The notes below the pieces were generated by a model. The model was not told the origin of the DNA. It made no database searches and worked only from the letters and a program-made list of their open reading frames with translations. Source: Gammaproteobacteria bacterium (GTDB lineage Bacteria > Pseudomonadota > Gammaproteobacteria > DSM-16500). From it: 31,415 bases of DNA. Within the stretch, counting starts at the first letter, position 1; the number at the start of each line of letters is the position of its first letter. This document shows positions 17,427-25,088 of this stretch, piece by piece. The DNA lies in the NCBI GenBank assembly GCA_021323555.1, contig JAJONP010000037.1, forward strand, positions 1-31,415. The letters run 5' to 3'. The position numbers and the translations under genes are program-made.

Positions 17427-17538
17427 CCTTGCTCTCCTCTCATTTAAGGGATAAAAAGAGTATAGCTCAAAAAATGAAGTTATTTTATAAAGTGCCTTGC
17501 AATGATTTAATTAAAAAATTTTTATTAAAATCAAATTA

Positions 17539-18273
17539 TTATAATTTAGCATTCACTATGCGACTACCAAATATCCCTGTTCCAACTTTTACAAGCGTTG
17601 CGCCTTCGGCGATTGCTGCGGTGAGATCATGTGACATACCCATGGATAATGTGTCGAGTTGTAAATATCTGGCATTTAGTTTTTTAAATAATTCGTTTAA
17701 TACATGAAACTCTTGGCGTTGTTCATCAAAAGAATTTTTAAGAACAGGCACTGTCATCAAGCCGCGTAATTTTAATCGAGGCAATGAAGCGCAATAATCT
17801 GCAAGCGCTTCTACGTCCATTATAGCAACGCCTGTTTTATTGATTCGGTCGCTGGTATTGACTTGCAAACAAACATTTAAAGGTGGCAAATGCAATGGGC
17901 GTTGGTCATTTAATCGTTTTGCTATATCGGTGTGGGTCACAGAGTGCGCCCAACTAAAATGTTCGGCAATTTTTTTTGTTTTATTGCGCTGAATAATACC
18001 AATAAAATGCCATTCTATACTTTTTTCAGGAATTTTTTCATGAAAAAAGGCTATTTTTAATAAGGCTTCTTGTACGCGGCTTTCGCCAAAAGCCCATTGA
18101 CCCGCATTGACTGCTTGCTCAATTTTCTCAATTGATTGGCCTTTACTAACCGCAAGCAAAAAAACAGAACGGGGGCCTCGCGAAAATAAAATTTCATCGG
18201 TATGAATTTGCTGCTTTATTTTCGCAAGATTATTGGAAATATTATCTAACCTAGGCAATCTTGGGCCCTGCAT
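17539..18273 (-). CDS. yggS: YggS/PLPBP family pyridoxal phosphate homeostasis protein
   Basis: A 244-aa single-domain PLP-binding protein of the YggS/PROSC family, an alanine racemase-like barrel without enzyme activity that buffers PLP and affects amino acid balance. The PLP lysine is Lys44 in [51 protein letters not shown] and [12 protein letters not shown] follow in family order. The usual ENR and HFIGxLQ are slightly changed (ESR, FIGIIQ). The ATG at 18273 has AGGA upstream and lies inside the 3' end of pckA (23-nt overlap); GTG at 18276 is an alternative, and the family alignment would also permit a slightly later start. Confidence 0.93.
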   Translation of the reverse strand: MQGPRLPRLDNISNNLAKIKQQIHTDEILFSRGPRSVFLLAVSKGQSIEKIEQAVNAGQWAFGESRVQEALLKIAFFHEKIPEKSIEWHFIGIIQRNKTKKIAEHFSWAHSVTHTDIAKRLNDQRPLHLPPLNVCLQVNTSDRINKTGVAIMDVEALADYCASLPRLKLRGLMTVPVLKNSFDEQRQEFHVLNELFKKLNARYLQLDTLSMGMSHDLTAAIAEGATLVKVGTGIFGSRIVNAKL

Positions 18274-19822
18274 CACGAATCCTATCGCTCACATTAAATT
18301 TTTTAAAATTTTCGTTAAAATTTTCTGTGAGTAACTGAGCGCATGCCTTATAGGCTTTTTCATCTGCCCAGGTTTGCATAGGATTTAATATTTTTTTATC
18401 AAAACCTGCAATGTCTGTTGGAATAGCAAGGTTAAATCCTGGTAATATTTCATAATTCGCATGATGCAATTCACCATTTACAATCGCGCGAACAATGTTA
18501 CGGGTCGTTGGGATAGAAAAACGTTTACCGCCTTGCCCATAAGAACCACCAGTCCAACCTGTATTGACTAAAAATACTTGGGCATCCCAATTTTCTAAAC
18601 GCTTTATCAGTAAATCAGCATAAACATGTGCGGGCCTTGGGAAAAACGCAGCGCCAAAACACGTACTGAATGTTTGTTTAATGCCTGAGCCTTGCCCGAC
18701 TTCTGTGCTGCCAACCAGCGCTGTATAACCGCTTAAAAAATAATAGGCGGCTTGTTCTTTTGTCAGTCTTGCAACCGGTGGTAATACTCCATATAAATCA
18801 CACGTTAAAAATAAAACGGCATTGGGCTGGTCTGCTTTATTTTCTTCGATACGTAACGGAATAAATTCTCTTGGATAAGCAGCGCGTGTATTTTGTGTCA
18901 AACTTGTATTGCTATAATCAGGTTGTTGTGTGTCTGGATGAAGCACAACATTTTCCATGACTGAACCGTAGCGAATCGCATCCCATATCACAGGTTCATT
19001 TTCACGTGATAAATCAATACATTTTGCGTAACAACCCCCTTCAAAATTAAATACGCCTGTTTCACCCCAGCCATGCTCATCATCCCCAATCAAATAACGC
19101 TCTGGATCAGCAGAAAGTGTGGTTTTGCCTGTGCCTGATAATCCAAAAAATAAAGCAGTTTTGCCGTCTTTTCCAACGTTAGCTGCACAATGCATAGGGA
19201 GAATATCTTGTTCGGGCAAAAGAAAATTTAGCACAGAAAACATGGCTTTTTTCATTTCGCCTGCGTAATACGTGCCGCAAATTAAAACACGTTTCTCACT
19301 AAAATTAAGAATAATAGCAGCATCGCTATTCACACCATCGCGCGCAGGATCTGTCTTAAAGCCTGGCACACATAAAAGCGTCCATTGGCCAGGTTGATCT
19401 GTACGAATAGGATTTTTAGGGCGAATAAATAAAATTTGTGTAAAAAGATTATGCCAAGCTAATTCTGTCGTGACTTTGACTGTTAAGCCGAATTTTTCAT
19501 CTGCGCCGACTTTCAAATAAGACACATATGAACAGTCTTTTTTTTCTAAATAATGTGTTGCTAATTGCCATAAAGCAGAAAATTTCTCTGGAGCAATGGC
19601 TTGATTGGTGCTATTCCAATCAACGGCCGTGTCTGTTAGATTGTCTTTCACAACAAACCTATCTTTAGGCGAGCGCCCAGTCCGTGCACCTGTTGAAACT
19701 GTGAGTGCCTGATTAGCTGCAAGCACGCCTTCTTTTTGGGTTATAGCGATATTTACTAATTCTGAAGTCGATAAATTAATATATTGTTTATTAGCCATCA
19801 TCATCTCATTTGCTGCTATCAT
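18251..19822 (-). CDS. pckA: ATP-dependent phosphoenolpyruvate carboxykinase
   Basis: Converts oxaloacetate and ATP to PEP, CO2 and ADP, the entry step of gluconeogenesis. The 523-aa protein has the [11 protein letters not shown] motif at 46-56, the P-loop GLSGTGKTT at 227-235, the kinase-2 metal site [16 protein letters not shown], and the adenine-site region [10 protein letters not shown]. It is thus the ATP-type enzyme, not the GTP type. ATG at 19822 is preceded by AGGAG; further ATGs at codons 7-9 are alternatives. A TACAAT -10 box lies at 19871-19876 (minus strand). yggS overlaps its 3' end. Gluconeogenic capacity suits a bacterium living on amino acids. Confidence 0.97.
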   Translation of the reverse strand: MIAANEMMMANKQYINLSTSELVNIAITQKEGVLAANQALTVSTGARTGRSPKDRFVVKDNLTDTAVDWNSTNQAIAPEKFSALWQLATHYLEKKDCSYVSYLKVGADEKFGLTVKVTTELAWHNLFTQILFIRPKNPIRTDQPGQWTLLCVPGFKTDPARDGVNSDAAIILNFSEKRVLICGTYYAGEMKKAMFSVLNFLLPEQDILPMHCAANVGKDGKTALFFGLSGTGKTTLSADPERYLIGDDEHGWGETGVFNFEGGCYAKCIDLSRENEPVIWDAIRYGSVMENVVLHPDTQQPDYSNTSLTQNTRAAYPREFIPLRIEENKADQPNAVLFLTCDLYGVLPPVARLTKEQAAYYFLSGYTALVGSTEVGQGSGIKQTFSTCFGAAFFPRPAHVYADLLIKRLENWDAQVFLVNTGWTGGSYGQGGKRFSIPTTRNIVRAIVNGELHHANYEILPGFNLAIPTDIAGFDKKILNPMQTWADEKAYKACAQLLTENFNENFKKFNVSDRIRDAGPKIA

Positions 19823-19964
19823 TAAGGGCTCTCCTATGGGAAAGTATGGAACACCATTTTTAAAAACCGCATTGTACCCAAAAATAAAATAATACTCTAT
19901 ATGGATGGGATAATATGAAATGGTGTGATACTATTTCTCACTTTCTTAATCTCGAGCAATTGAA

Positions 19965-20390
19965 ATGGCTGATACGACTCAACTAGATCGTGCTATTGCT
20001 GCGGCCTATGCAAGTGGAGGCAAACAAGAGGATATCAATAAAGTTTATCTTGCTTTACTTCAAAGTCAGTTAGTTATTCCTGTGAAAAAAGAAATAAGCC
20101 CCGCTGAGCAAGAACCTTTTGTTCCTTTATTCGCCAAAATAGAAGATCAATATTTTTTGTTGGCTTTTGACACGCTAGACCGCTTACAGACGTGGGCGGG
20201 TGATCAAGTGAATAATATGGGTTATGTGGAACTGTCTGGTCATGATTGGGTCATGGGAGCTCATGAGCAAGTGCATCTTTGTTTAAATTTAGGAACAGAT
20301 TACTATAAAGAATTTTCACCTGATGAAGTTAAACGCTTAAAAATGGTTTTAGCGCGGATTGATCAATTTAAATTATATAAAGGGGAATAA
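19965..20390 (+). CDS. SseB-family protein
   Basis: A 141-aa soluble protein resembling the SseB N-terminal domain family (PF07179): LDRAIAAAY, VYLALLQSQLVIPV, FVPLFAKIEDQYFLLAFDTLDRLQTWAGD, and the C-terminal HLCLNLGTDYYKEFSPDEVKRLK. There is no signal peptide or membrane helix. SseB-domain proteins occur both as enhancers of serine sensitivity and as secretion-linked factors, and the role here is unknown. The ribosome site is weak (GAGC 10 nt before the ATG). It is divergent from pckA and ends 2 nt before the next gene, an outer-membrane protein, with which it probably forms an operon. Confidence 0.7.
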   Translation: MADTTQLDRAIAAAYASGGKQEDINKVYLALLQSQLVIPVKKEISPAEQEPFVPLFAKIEDQYFLLAFDTLDRLQTWAGDQVNNMGYVELSGHDWVMGAHEQVHLCLNLGTDYYKEFSPDEVKRLKMVLARIDQFKLYKGE

Positions 20391-20392
20391 CC

Positions 20393-21043
20393 ATGCATAC
20401 AAAAAATATAAAGCTAATCGGCTTATTAATACTATTAGGGAACGCTACCACCCTGGCTCATGCGACTGCTCCAGGATTTTATATGGGAGCACAAGTAGGT
20501 TCTACTAACTTACATAATAAAGCTCAAACGGTACAGACGGGTTTATCTACCCCTGCCACCCAACTTGTCATACCCAGTAATACAGGTATAGGCGAGCGAT
20601 TTTTCTTGGGAACAGGCATTAACCCTTATGCGGCGGCTGAATTAGGTTATACGTATTATGCGCCATCTACTTATAAACCTTCTCCATCTAACTTGGCTAA
20701 TACGCCCTCCATTCGAGAGAATGGTGTTGATCTTGTGGCAAAGATAATGTACCCCATGCAAAAAACTGCTGTGTTCGGTAAAGTAGGCGTGATTCGTATT
20801 AGTAAATCAGTATCAGGCAGTTTGCAACCGCTCTCCCCTACAGAGCCTCCGCTCAAAACAACAATGAGTTATCATCCCTTAATAGGCATTGGTGCTAGTT
20901 ATGACCTTACGCCGAGTTGGGTTACCGATATCTCTTGGACGCGTGCTTTAAAAGGCGGAAACGGTTTCCAAGACGCTGATTTTATTGGTTTGGGAATTTC
21001 TTATCATTTTGTAGACAAATACTGCGGGCAGTTTTTGTGCTAA
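20393..21043 (+). CDS. OmpA-like outer membrane beta-barrel protein
   Basis: A 216-aa exported protein: signal peptide of about 25 residues (KLIGLLILLGNATTLAHA) and then alternating strands of a small, probably eight-stranded barrel (APGFYMGAQVGSTNL, YAAAELGYTYY, VDLVAKIMYP, VFGKVGVIRIS, YHPLIGIGASYDL, WVTDISWTRA, FIGLGISYHF). It belongs broadly to the OmpA N-terminal / OMP_b-brl class. The C-terminus does not end in the aromatic of the last strand; FVDKYCGQFLC with two cysteines is added. An AAGGGGAATAACC ribosome site overlaps the stop of the SseB-family gene. A palindromic repeat follows 11 bp later. Specific function unknown. Confidence 0.78.
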   Translation: MHTKNIKLIGLLILLGNATTLAHATAPGFYMGAQVGSTNLHNKAQTVQTGLSTPATQLVIPSNTGIGERFFLGTGINPYAAAELGYTYYAPSTYKPSPSNLANTPSIRENGVDLVAKIMYPMQKTAVFGKVGVIRISKSVSGSLQPLSPTEPPLKTTMSYHPLIGIGASYDLTPSWVTDISWTRALKGGNGFQDADFIGLGISYHFVDKYCGQFLC

Positions 21044-21054
21044 AGCTCCTTATT

Positions 21055-21098
21055 TGGTAGGGTGGATTAGACGCGTTTTTTGCGTCGTAATACACCAA
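21055..21098. repeat. Interspersed palindromic repeat, copy 2
   Basis: GGTAGGGTGGATTAGACGCG, then T-rich loop, TGCGTCGTAATACACC. It is nearly the same as the repeat at 2672-2716 (GGATTAGACGCG and GCGT-GTAAT shared). It follows the outer-membrane gene by 11 bp and may form the 3' end structure of its message. Confidence 0.65.
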
Positions 21099-21166
21099 AT
21101 AAAATAACCTTATCAAAAAGCTATAATGTAGATTTAATTATGTGGATTAAGAGCAGCGCATATTAA

Positions 21167-21550
21167 TTAAGAAACGCATCGAACTTTGTGACCTACCCAA
21201 TTATATTTATTATAGTCAAAGTAACCAATTCGAGTGCCAGGCACAAGAGAATTAGAACTAATCACATCAAATTTACCGTCTGGCGTAGCATCTGGGATAA
21301 AAACCGTTACAACACATTTATTACCGTATGCAGGGTGGCAAGCGATTTTCATATCAGCACGAGAAATTGTAATTGCTTCCTCAGGGGCAACCACATAGGA
21401 ATTAATAAATTGATATTTTCCAGCATAAACATATACTATGTTTTTTGAATAATTATTGAATGCAATACAGTAATCTTTATCCTGCGCTAATACCATATTA
21501 TTGCTGAGACAAAGTAAGGAAACTATCGAGCCTACGAGTAACTTTTTCAT
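21167..21550 (-). CDS. Small secreted four-Cys protein, paralogue 1
   Basis: A 127-aa precursor with a clear signal peptide (MKKLLVGSIVSLLCLSNNMVLAQ, cleavage near residue 22). The mature part is about 105 residues with four cysteines: YCIAF, IACHPAYGNKC and the terminal VRCVS, compatible with two disulfides in the periplasm or outside. It is a paralogue of the gene at 21657-22046: signal peptide, leader and Cys frame agree while most mature residues differ. A perfect AGGAG lies before the ATG. I do not recognise a family; it may be lineage-specific. Confidence 0.72.
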   Translation of the reverse strand: MKKLLVGSIVSLLCLSNNMVLAQDKDYCIAFNNYSKNIVYVYAGKYQFINSYVVAPEEAITISRADMKIACHPAYGNKCVVTVFIPDATPDGKFDVISSNSLVPGTRIGYFDYNKYNWVGHKVRCVS

Positions 21551-21614
21551 GATTTTCTCCTAGTTAATTATCAAGAAAGTTTAGAATACGCAAACCATCC
21601 GCTTAGATAGGCAC

Positions 21615-21641
21615 ATAGGTTCTTTGTAGAAAAGAACCTAT
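21615..21641. terminator. Strong hairpin between the two secreted paralogues
   Basis: ATAGGTTCTTT-GTAGA-AAAGAACCTAT is a perfect 11-bp stem with a 5-nt loop. It begins 15 nt after the stop codon of the 129-aa gene and precedes the 127-aa gene. On the minus strand no T-run follows, so it may be a factor-assisted terminator or an mRNA end stabiliser rather than a classical intrinsic terminator. Confidence 0.5.
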
Positions 21642-21656
21642 ATGGCCTTTAATTTT

Positions 21657-22046
21657 TTATTTGGAGACACATCGGACATTGGCTTTGGGATCTATATAAT
21701 AATAATACTGGTTGTTATAGAAACCTTGATACGTAATGCGAGCACCTGCAGAAATAGGAACAGTCCTAATCGCGCTGTTTCCTCCTAAAGAAATTTCGAT
21801 ATAACAATCCTTGGGGCCATACGGGCAAGCATGCCTCATAGCTGTTTTAGGAAGTGTTCGGCTCTGCTGAGGCTCGACAATATAAGCTGGATCACCCCCT
21901 ACCCCTCCAGAAAAATGTACAGTGCTTGTGTAAGAAGAATTAGTTAAAGCAATACATAAATCTTGTTTATCTTCAGACTGTGCTAATACTATATTACTGC
22001 TAAGACAAAGTAGCGAAACTATAGAGCCTACGAATAAGTTTTTCAT
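21657..22046 (-). CDS. Small secreted four-Cys protein, paralogue 2
   Basis: A 129-aa precursor with signal peptide MKNLFVGSIVSLLCLSSNIVLAQ-like (first 20 residues nearly as in paralogue 1) and cleavage near residue 22. The mature chain has cysteines in LCIAL, HACPYGPKDC and the terminal VRCVSK, matching the four positions of paralogue 1, plus a Tyr-rich run (QGFYNNQYYYYIDP). About 20 nt of leader before the ATG, including TAGGAGAAAAT, are the same in both genes, pointing to tandem duplication followed by fast change of the exported part. Function unknown. The 242 bp upstream contain no gene; only a 6-bp inverted repeat (GAGTGT/ACACTC) was seen there. Confidence 0.72.
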   Translation of the reverse strand: MKNLFVGSIVSLLCLSSNIVLAQSEDKQDLCIALTNSSYTSTVHFSGGVGGDPAYIVEPQQSRTLPKTAMRHACPYGPKDCYIEISLGGNSAIRTVPISAGARITYQGFYNNQYYYYIDPKANVRCVSK

Positions 22047-22288
22047 AATTTTCTCCTAGTTAATTATTAAAGATTTTAAATGGTACTTTCACACTTTAAA
22101 AATCTTCTCAATATCCTGAACTACTTTATCAGAGTTTTTTAATCGCTTCTATTAAATTTAGAAAATTTCTCACACACTCTTTTATCATTGTTCTGATTAA
22201 AAAAGCTTGTAGGAGTGTTTTAGGAGGGTGCATACACTCTATCAATTAAAATTAAAACCACTTATAAAAATGAATGTGCTACCTATGT

Positions 22289-23425
22289 TTATTTAAATAA
22301 TAACTTTTCTATAGCATCCGCTGCTTGTTGATTTGCGTTACAACGTAGTTGTTGGTGAATCATCAAAAATTTCTTTTCAAGCATTTCCATTTTTTTAGGA
22401 TCATCAAGAAAATCTAATAAAGCAGTAGCTAATTTTTCTGGTTGCGCAGCCGATTGAATAAATTCAGGTACAAGTAACTCATTGGCTAATAAATTAGGTA
22501 AGCCAATATAAGGAATTTTCACGAGGTGGCGTGCAATTTGATAAGTCAGTTCTGCCATGCGATAGGCAATTACCATCGGCCGCTTAAATAACATTGTTTC
22601 AAGTGTTGCTGTTCCTGATGTCACCAATGCGACATCGGCTGCTGCCATTATTTCATGGGATTTTCCAATAAAAAAATGGATAGGTAATTTTGGAGCTAAT
22701 TTCTCGCAACTCTTTTTTACGGCTTGATCATACTCAATATTCACAGCAGATGTGATAAATTTTATCTGTGATCTTTCATGAGAAATTTTTGCGGCTGTCA
22801 TAATGAATAATTCACTTAAATATTTTATTTCATTACCACGGCTACCAGGTAATAATGCGATATAAATTCCATCTTTCTCTAAACCAAGCGCGCAACGTGC
22901 GTCTGATTTATGAGGGGGTTGCAACGGAATTAAATCTGCTAATGGATGACCTACAAATTTTACGGGTACTTGATGTGCGCGATAAAAATCTGCTTCGAAT
23001 GGAAAAAGAGTTAAAACTAAATCAACTGCTTTTGCTATTTTATGAATACGTTTTTTGCGCCATGCCCAAACAGAGGGACTCACGTAATGCACGACAGGAA
23101 TGCCTGCTTGTCGTAATTTTAATTCTAGCCCTAAATTAAAATCAGGAGAGTCAATGCCGATAAAAACATCCGGGCGGTGTGCCATAAAATAATGCGTAAG
23201 TGCGTGGCGAATTTTAAAGAGTGTGGGTAAGCGCCGCAGGGGTTCTATTAAACCCATCACGGCGAGGTGTTCCATATCGTAAAGACTGGAAAATCCTGCA
23301 CTTAACATGGCAGGGCCGCCGATGCCACTGGCTGATAAAAAGGGTTGTGAGTGACGTAGTTGGGTGATTAATCCGGCACCTAATAAATCGCCAGACATTT
23401 CGCCTGAGACGATACCAAGATCCAT
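22289..23425 (-). CDS. lpxB: Lipid-A-disaccharide synthase
   Basis: GT19 glycosyltransferase joining 2,3-diacylglucosamine-1-phosphate and UDP-2,3-diacylglucosamine at the inner membrane. The 378-aa protein shows GIVSGEMSGDLLGAGL at the N-terminus, the IGIDSPDFNL motif, SPSVWAWRKKRI, FVGHPLAD, LLPGSRGNEI and the UDP-sugar region VTSGTATLETML. Length equals the family. The only possible ATG (23425) has a GGGTGAGGGC ribosome site belonging to a repetitive, hairpin-forming sequence. It is last in the lpxD-fabZ-lpxA-lpxB series but separated from lpxA by a 177-bp repeat region, unlike the tight spacing in E. coli. Confidence 0.96.
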   Translation of the reverse strand: MDLGIVSGEMSGDLLGAGLITQLRHSQPFLSASGIGGPAMLSAGFSSLYDMEHLAVMGLIEPLRRLPTLFKIRHALTHYFMAHRPDVFIGIDSPDFNLGLELKLRQAGIPVVHYVSPSVWAWRKKRIHKIAKAVDLVLTLFPFEADFYRAHQVPVKFVGHPLADLIPLQPPHKSDARCALGLEKDGIYIALLPGSRGNEIKYLSELFIMTAAKISHERSQIKFITSAVNIEYDQAVKKSCEKLAPKLPIHFFIGKSHEIMAAADVALVTSGTATLETMLFKRPMVIAYRMAELTYQIARHLVKIPYIGLPNLLANELLVPEFIQSAAQPEKLATALLDFLDDPKKMEMLEKKFLMIHQQLRCNANQQAADAIEKLLFK

Positions 23426-23438
23426 GCCCTCACCCTAA

Positions 23439-23469
23439 CCCTCTCCCCTCACTCCGTTCCGGGAGAGGG
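23439..23469. repeat. 9-bp hairpin just before the lpxB ribosome site
   Basis: CCCTCTCCC (23439-23447) and GGGAGAGGG (23461-23469) form a perfect inverted repeat with a 13-nt loop. In the lpxB message the hairpin ends 13 nt before the ATG, right at the ribosome binding site. The surrounding CCCTCACCCTAACCC-type sequence is common in dispersed small repeats of proteobacteria. Confidence 0.7.
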
Positions 23470-23580
23470 GACGATCTTAAGCAATGCTTATTTCTCTCGC
23501 CTTTTTCTTGGAGGGGGGATGAGCTTAAACAATGCTTATTCCTCTTGCTATGTTCTTGGAGAGGGGACAATCTTAAGCAG
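23462..23580. repeat. 48-bp tandem repeat, about 2.5 units, between lpxB and lpxA
   Basis: Units start at 23462, 23510 and 23558, each beginning GGAG-GGGGA and continuing with CTTAA-CAATGCTTATT and a TTCTT end; the third is cut after TTAAGCAG. The units differ at several positions, so the array is not brand new. It contains no ORF and separates lpxB from lpxA in an otherwise compact operon. Confidence 0.8.
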
Positions 23581-23602
23581 CTTTCTTTAATAGTAAAAGT
23601 CA

Positions 23603-24370
23603 TTAGCGCACTATGCCACGCTGTGATAATTTAATAAAATCAATCAAACATTGAATGTCCGCACAATCACCTACCATTTGTTGTAATTGTTCTACTGCTT
23701 CTTTCACGGTCAATCCCTTACGATAAATAACTTTATAAGCACGTCGTAACCATAATAAGGTTTCTATTGCAAAACCTCGGCGTTTCATTCCAACTGTGTT
23801 CAACCCAAAGGGTTTTGCATAATAACCAGAAACTTTTACGAAAGGTGGTACATCTTTATCAATCATAGAACCCATCGAAGCGAAACTGTGCATACCAACG
23901 CGACACGCTTGAAATACGCCAGAAAAACCACTCAAAATAGCATAATCTTCTACAATCACGTGACCAGCTAATGATGCATTATTTGCAAAAATAGTTTTAT
24001 TTCCTACATAACAATCATGTGCGATATGCACATACGCCATAAAAAGATTATCATGACCAATATGGGTCACGCCCTGAGGCGCTGTGCTTCGATTAAAAGT
24101 ACAAAACTCACGAATAACATTTCGGTCACCTATTTCTAAAAATGTTTTATCGCCAGTGTATTTTTTATCTTGTGTAACTTCGCCTAACGAGGCAAATTGA
24201 AAAATTTTATTTTCTTTGCCTATTTTGGTAAATCCTGAAATTACAACATGTGGACCAATCCATGTACCTTCGCCAATCTCAACTTCTGGACCAATCACTG
24301 AGTAAGGGCCAATATGAACATTCGGCGCGATAATAGCAGTTGAATCAATCATTGCAGTTTTGTGTATCAC
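23603..24370 (-). CDS. lpxA: UDP-N-acetylglucosamine acyltransferase
   Basis: Transfers a 3-hydroxyacyl chain from ACP to UDP-GlcNAc, first step of lipid A synthesis. From GTG at 24370 the protein is 255 aa, begins (M)IHKTAMIDSTAI like the family, and has GAGG 8 nt upstream, 4 nt after the fabZ stop; an earlier GTG (24391) inside fabZ is less likely. The left-handed helix hexapeptides, catalytic His118 (HIAHDC, E. coli His125) and His137 (GHV) are present. Met166 in HSFASMGSMI replaces E. coli Gly173, and Phe153 (GVFQAC) replaces His160. The C-terminal helical domain is complete (KRRGF...QRGIVR). Confidence 0.94.
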   Translation of the reverse strand: MIHKTAMIDSTAIIAPNVHIGPYSVIGPEVEIGEGTWIGPHVVISGFTKIGKENKIFQFASLGEVTQDKKYTGDKTFLEIGDRNVIREFCTFNRSTAPQGVTHIGHDNLFMAYVHIAHDCYVGNKTIFANNASLAGHVIVEDYAILSGFSGVFQACRVGMHSFASMGSMIDKDVPPFVKVSGYYAKPFGLNTVGMKRRGFAIETLLWLRRAYKVIYRKGLTVKEAVEQLQQMVGDCADIQCLIDFIKLSQRGIVR

Positions 24371-24374
24371 AGAA

Positions 24375-24818
24375 TTAACCTCGTCTCGCACTTAAAAACT
24401 CACACGAGCAGACTAGCTCACCCTCTACATAAGCTGCGCCTTCTAGTTTCCATATCTCGCGTTTAGCACGTAGTAATTTTACCTCTAGGCGTAGTTGATC
24501 ACCCGGTTCCACAACACGGCGAAAGCGGGCCTTATCAATCCCTGCAAAATAATATAGAACACCTTCACTCGGTAATGTATTTGTCGATTTATACGCTAAA
24601 ATGCCTGCAGCTTGAGCGAGTGCCTCTAATATTAATACACCTGGCATAACGGGACGATTCGGGAAATGCCCAGTAAAAAACGGTTCATTAATCGTGACAT
24701 TTTTTAATGCTACGATAGATTGTCCTTCTTCTATCGCTATCACGCGGTCAACCAAAAGAAAGGGTTGGCGATGAGGCAGATACTTCATTATTTCATGGAT
24801 ATCTAATACACATTTCAT
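24375..24818 (-). CDS. fabZ: 3-hydroxyacyl-ACP dehydratase FabZ
   Basis: Dehydrates 3-hydroxyacyl-ACP in fatty acid elongation and competes with LpxA for the same substrates. The 147-aa hot-dog fold protein contains [13 protein letters not shown] and the active site [20 protein letters not shown] with His51 and Glu65. An AAGGA ribosome site precedes the ATG. It ends 4 nt before lpxA, so the two genes are coupled. MITE copy C lies upstream, between it and lpxD. Confidence 0.97.
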   Translation of the reverse strand: MKCVLDIHEIMKYLPHRQPFLLVDRVIAIEEGQSIVALKNVTINEPFFTGHFPNRPVMPGVLILEALAQAAGILAYKSTNTLPSEGVLYYFAGIDKARFRRVVEPGDQLRLEVKLLRAKREIWKLEGAAYVEGELVCSCEFLSARRG

Positions 24819-24932
24819 GTTGCTTTTCCTTCGTCAGTATTTACACTACTCTTTATGCATATTCAAGAACTGTGTGAACGCATACAAGACTTCTAAACGT
24901 TATCGCCTTCGCGAGAATAACACAGTTAAATG

Positions 24933-25071
24933 GTAACCGTTCACGCTTAATAGGCAAAGTCCGTATTTGGCCAATCTCGTGCGAAAATTTTATAAAAATC
25001 TGCTCACATACACGTGTATGCTGCGCTATTTTTATAAAATTTTCAAAGTCAAAAGCCCCGTGAACACTTAC
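24933..25071 (+). mobile_element. IS66-like MITE, copy C (139 bp, 8-bp TSD)
   Basis: Ends GTAACCGTTCACG and CGTGAACACTTAC are inverted repeats with two mismatches; the flanks GTTAAATG (24925-24932 and 25072-25079) are a perfect 8-bp target duplication. The interior holds a perfect 16-bp inverted repeat, AAAATTTTATAAAAAT (24984-24999) with ATTTTTATAAAATTTT (25028-25043), around the 14-bp palindrome CATACACGTGTATG (25007-25020), so the transcript should fold into a long hairpin. It lies between lpxD and fabZ. A possible solo right end (TGTGAACGCATAC, 24872-24884) lies just outside. Confidence 0.9.
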
Positions 25072-25088
25072 GTTAAATGAGCGTTCTC

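Noticed and set aside
23426..23602. The 48-bp array as a CRISPR or small gene
   Set aside because: Units abut each other with no spacers, are imperfect, and contain no open frame of note.
24371..24391. Upstream GTG start for lpxA overlapping fabZ
   Set aside because: GTG 24370 matches the LpxA N-terminus and has GAGG at the right distance just after the fabZ stop.
24819..24932. tRNA or small RNA gene upstream of fabZ, suggested by an inverted repeat AACTGTGT/ACACAGTT
   Set aside because: The loop is 44 nt, there is no cloverleaf or T-run, and part of the sequence looks like a solo MITE end.
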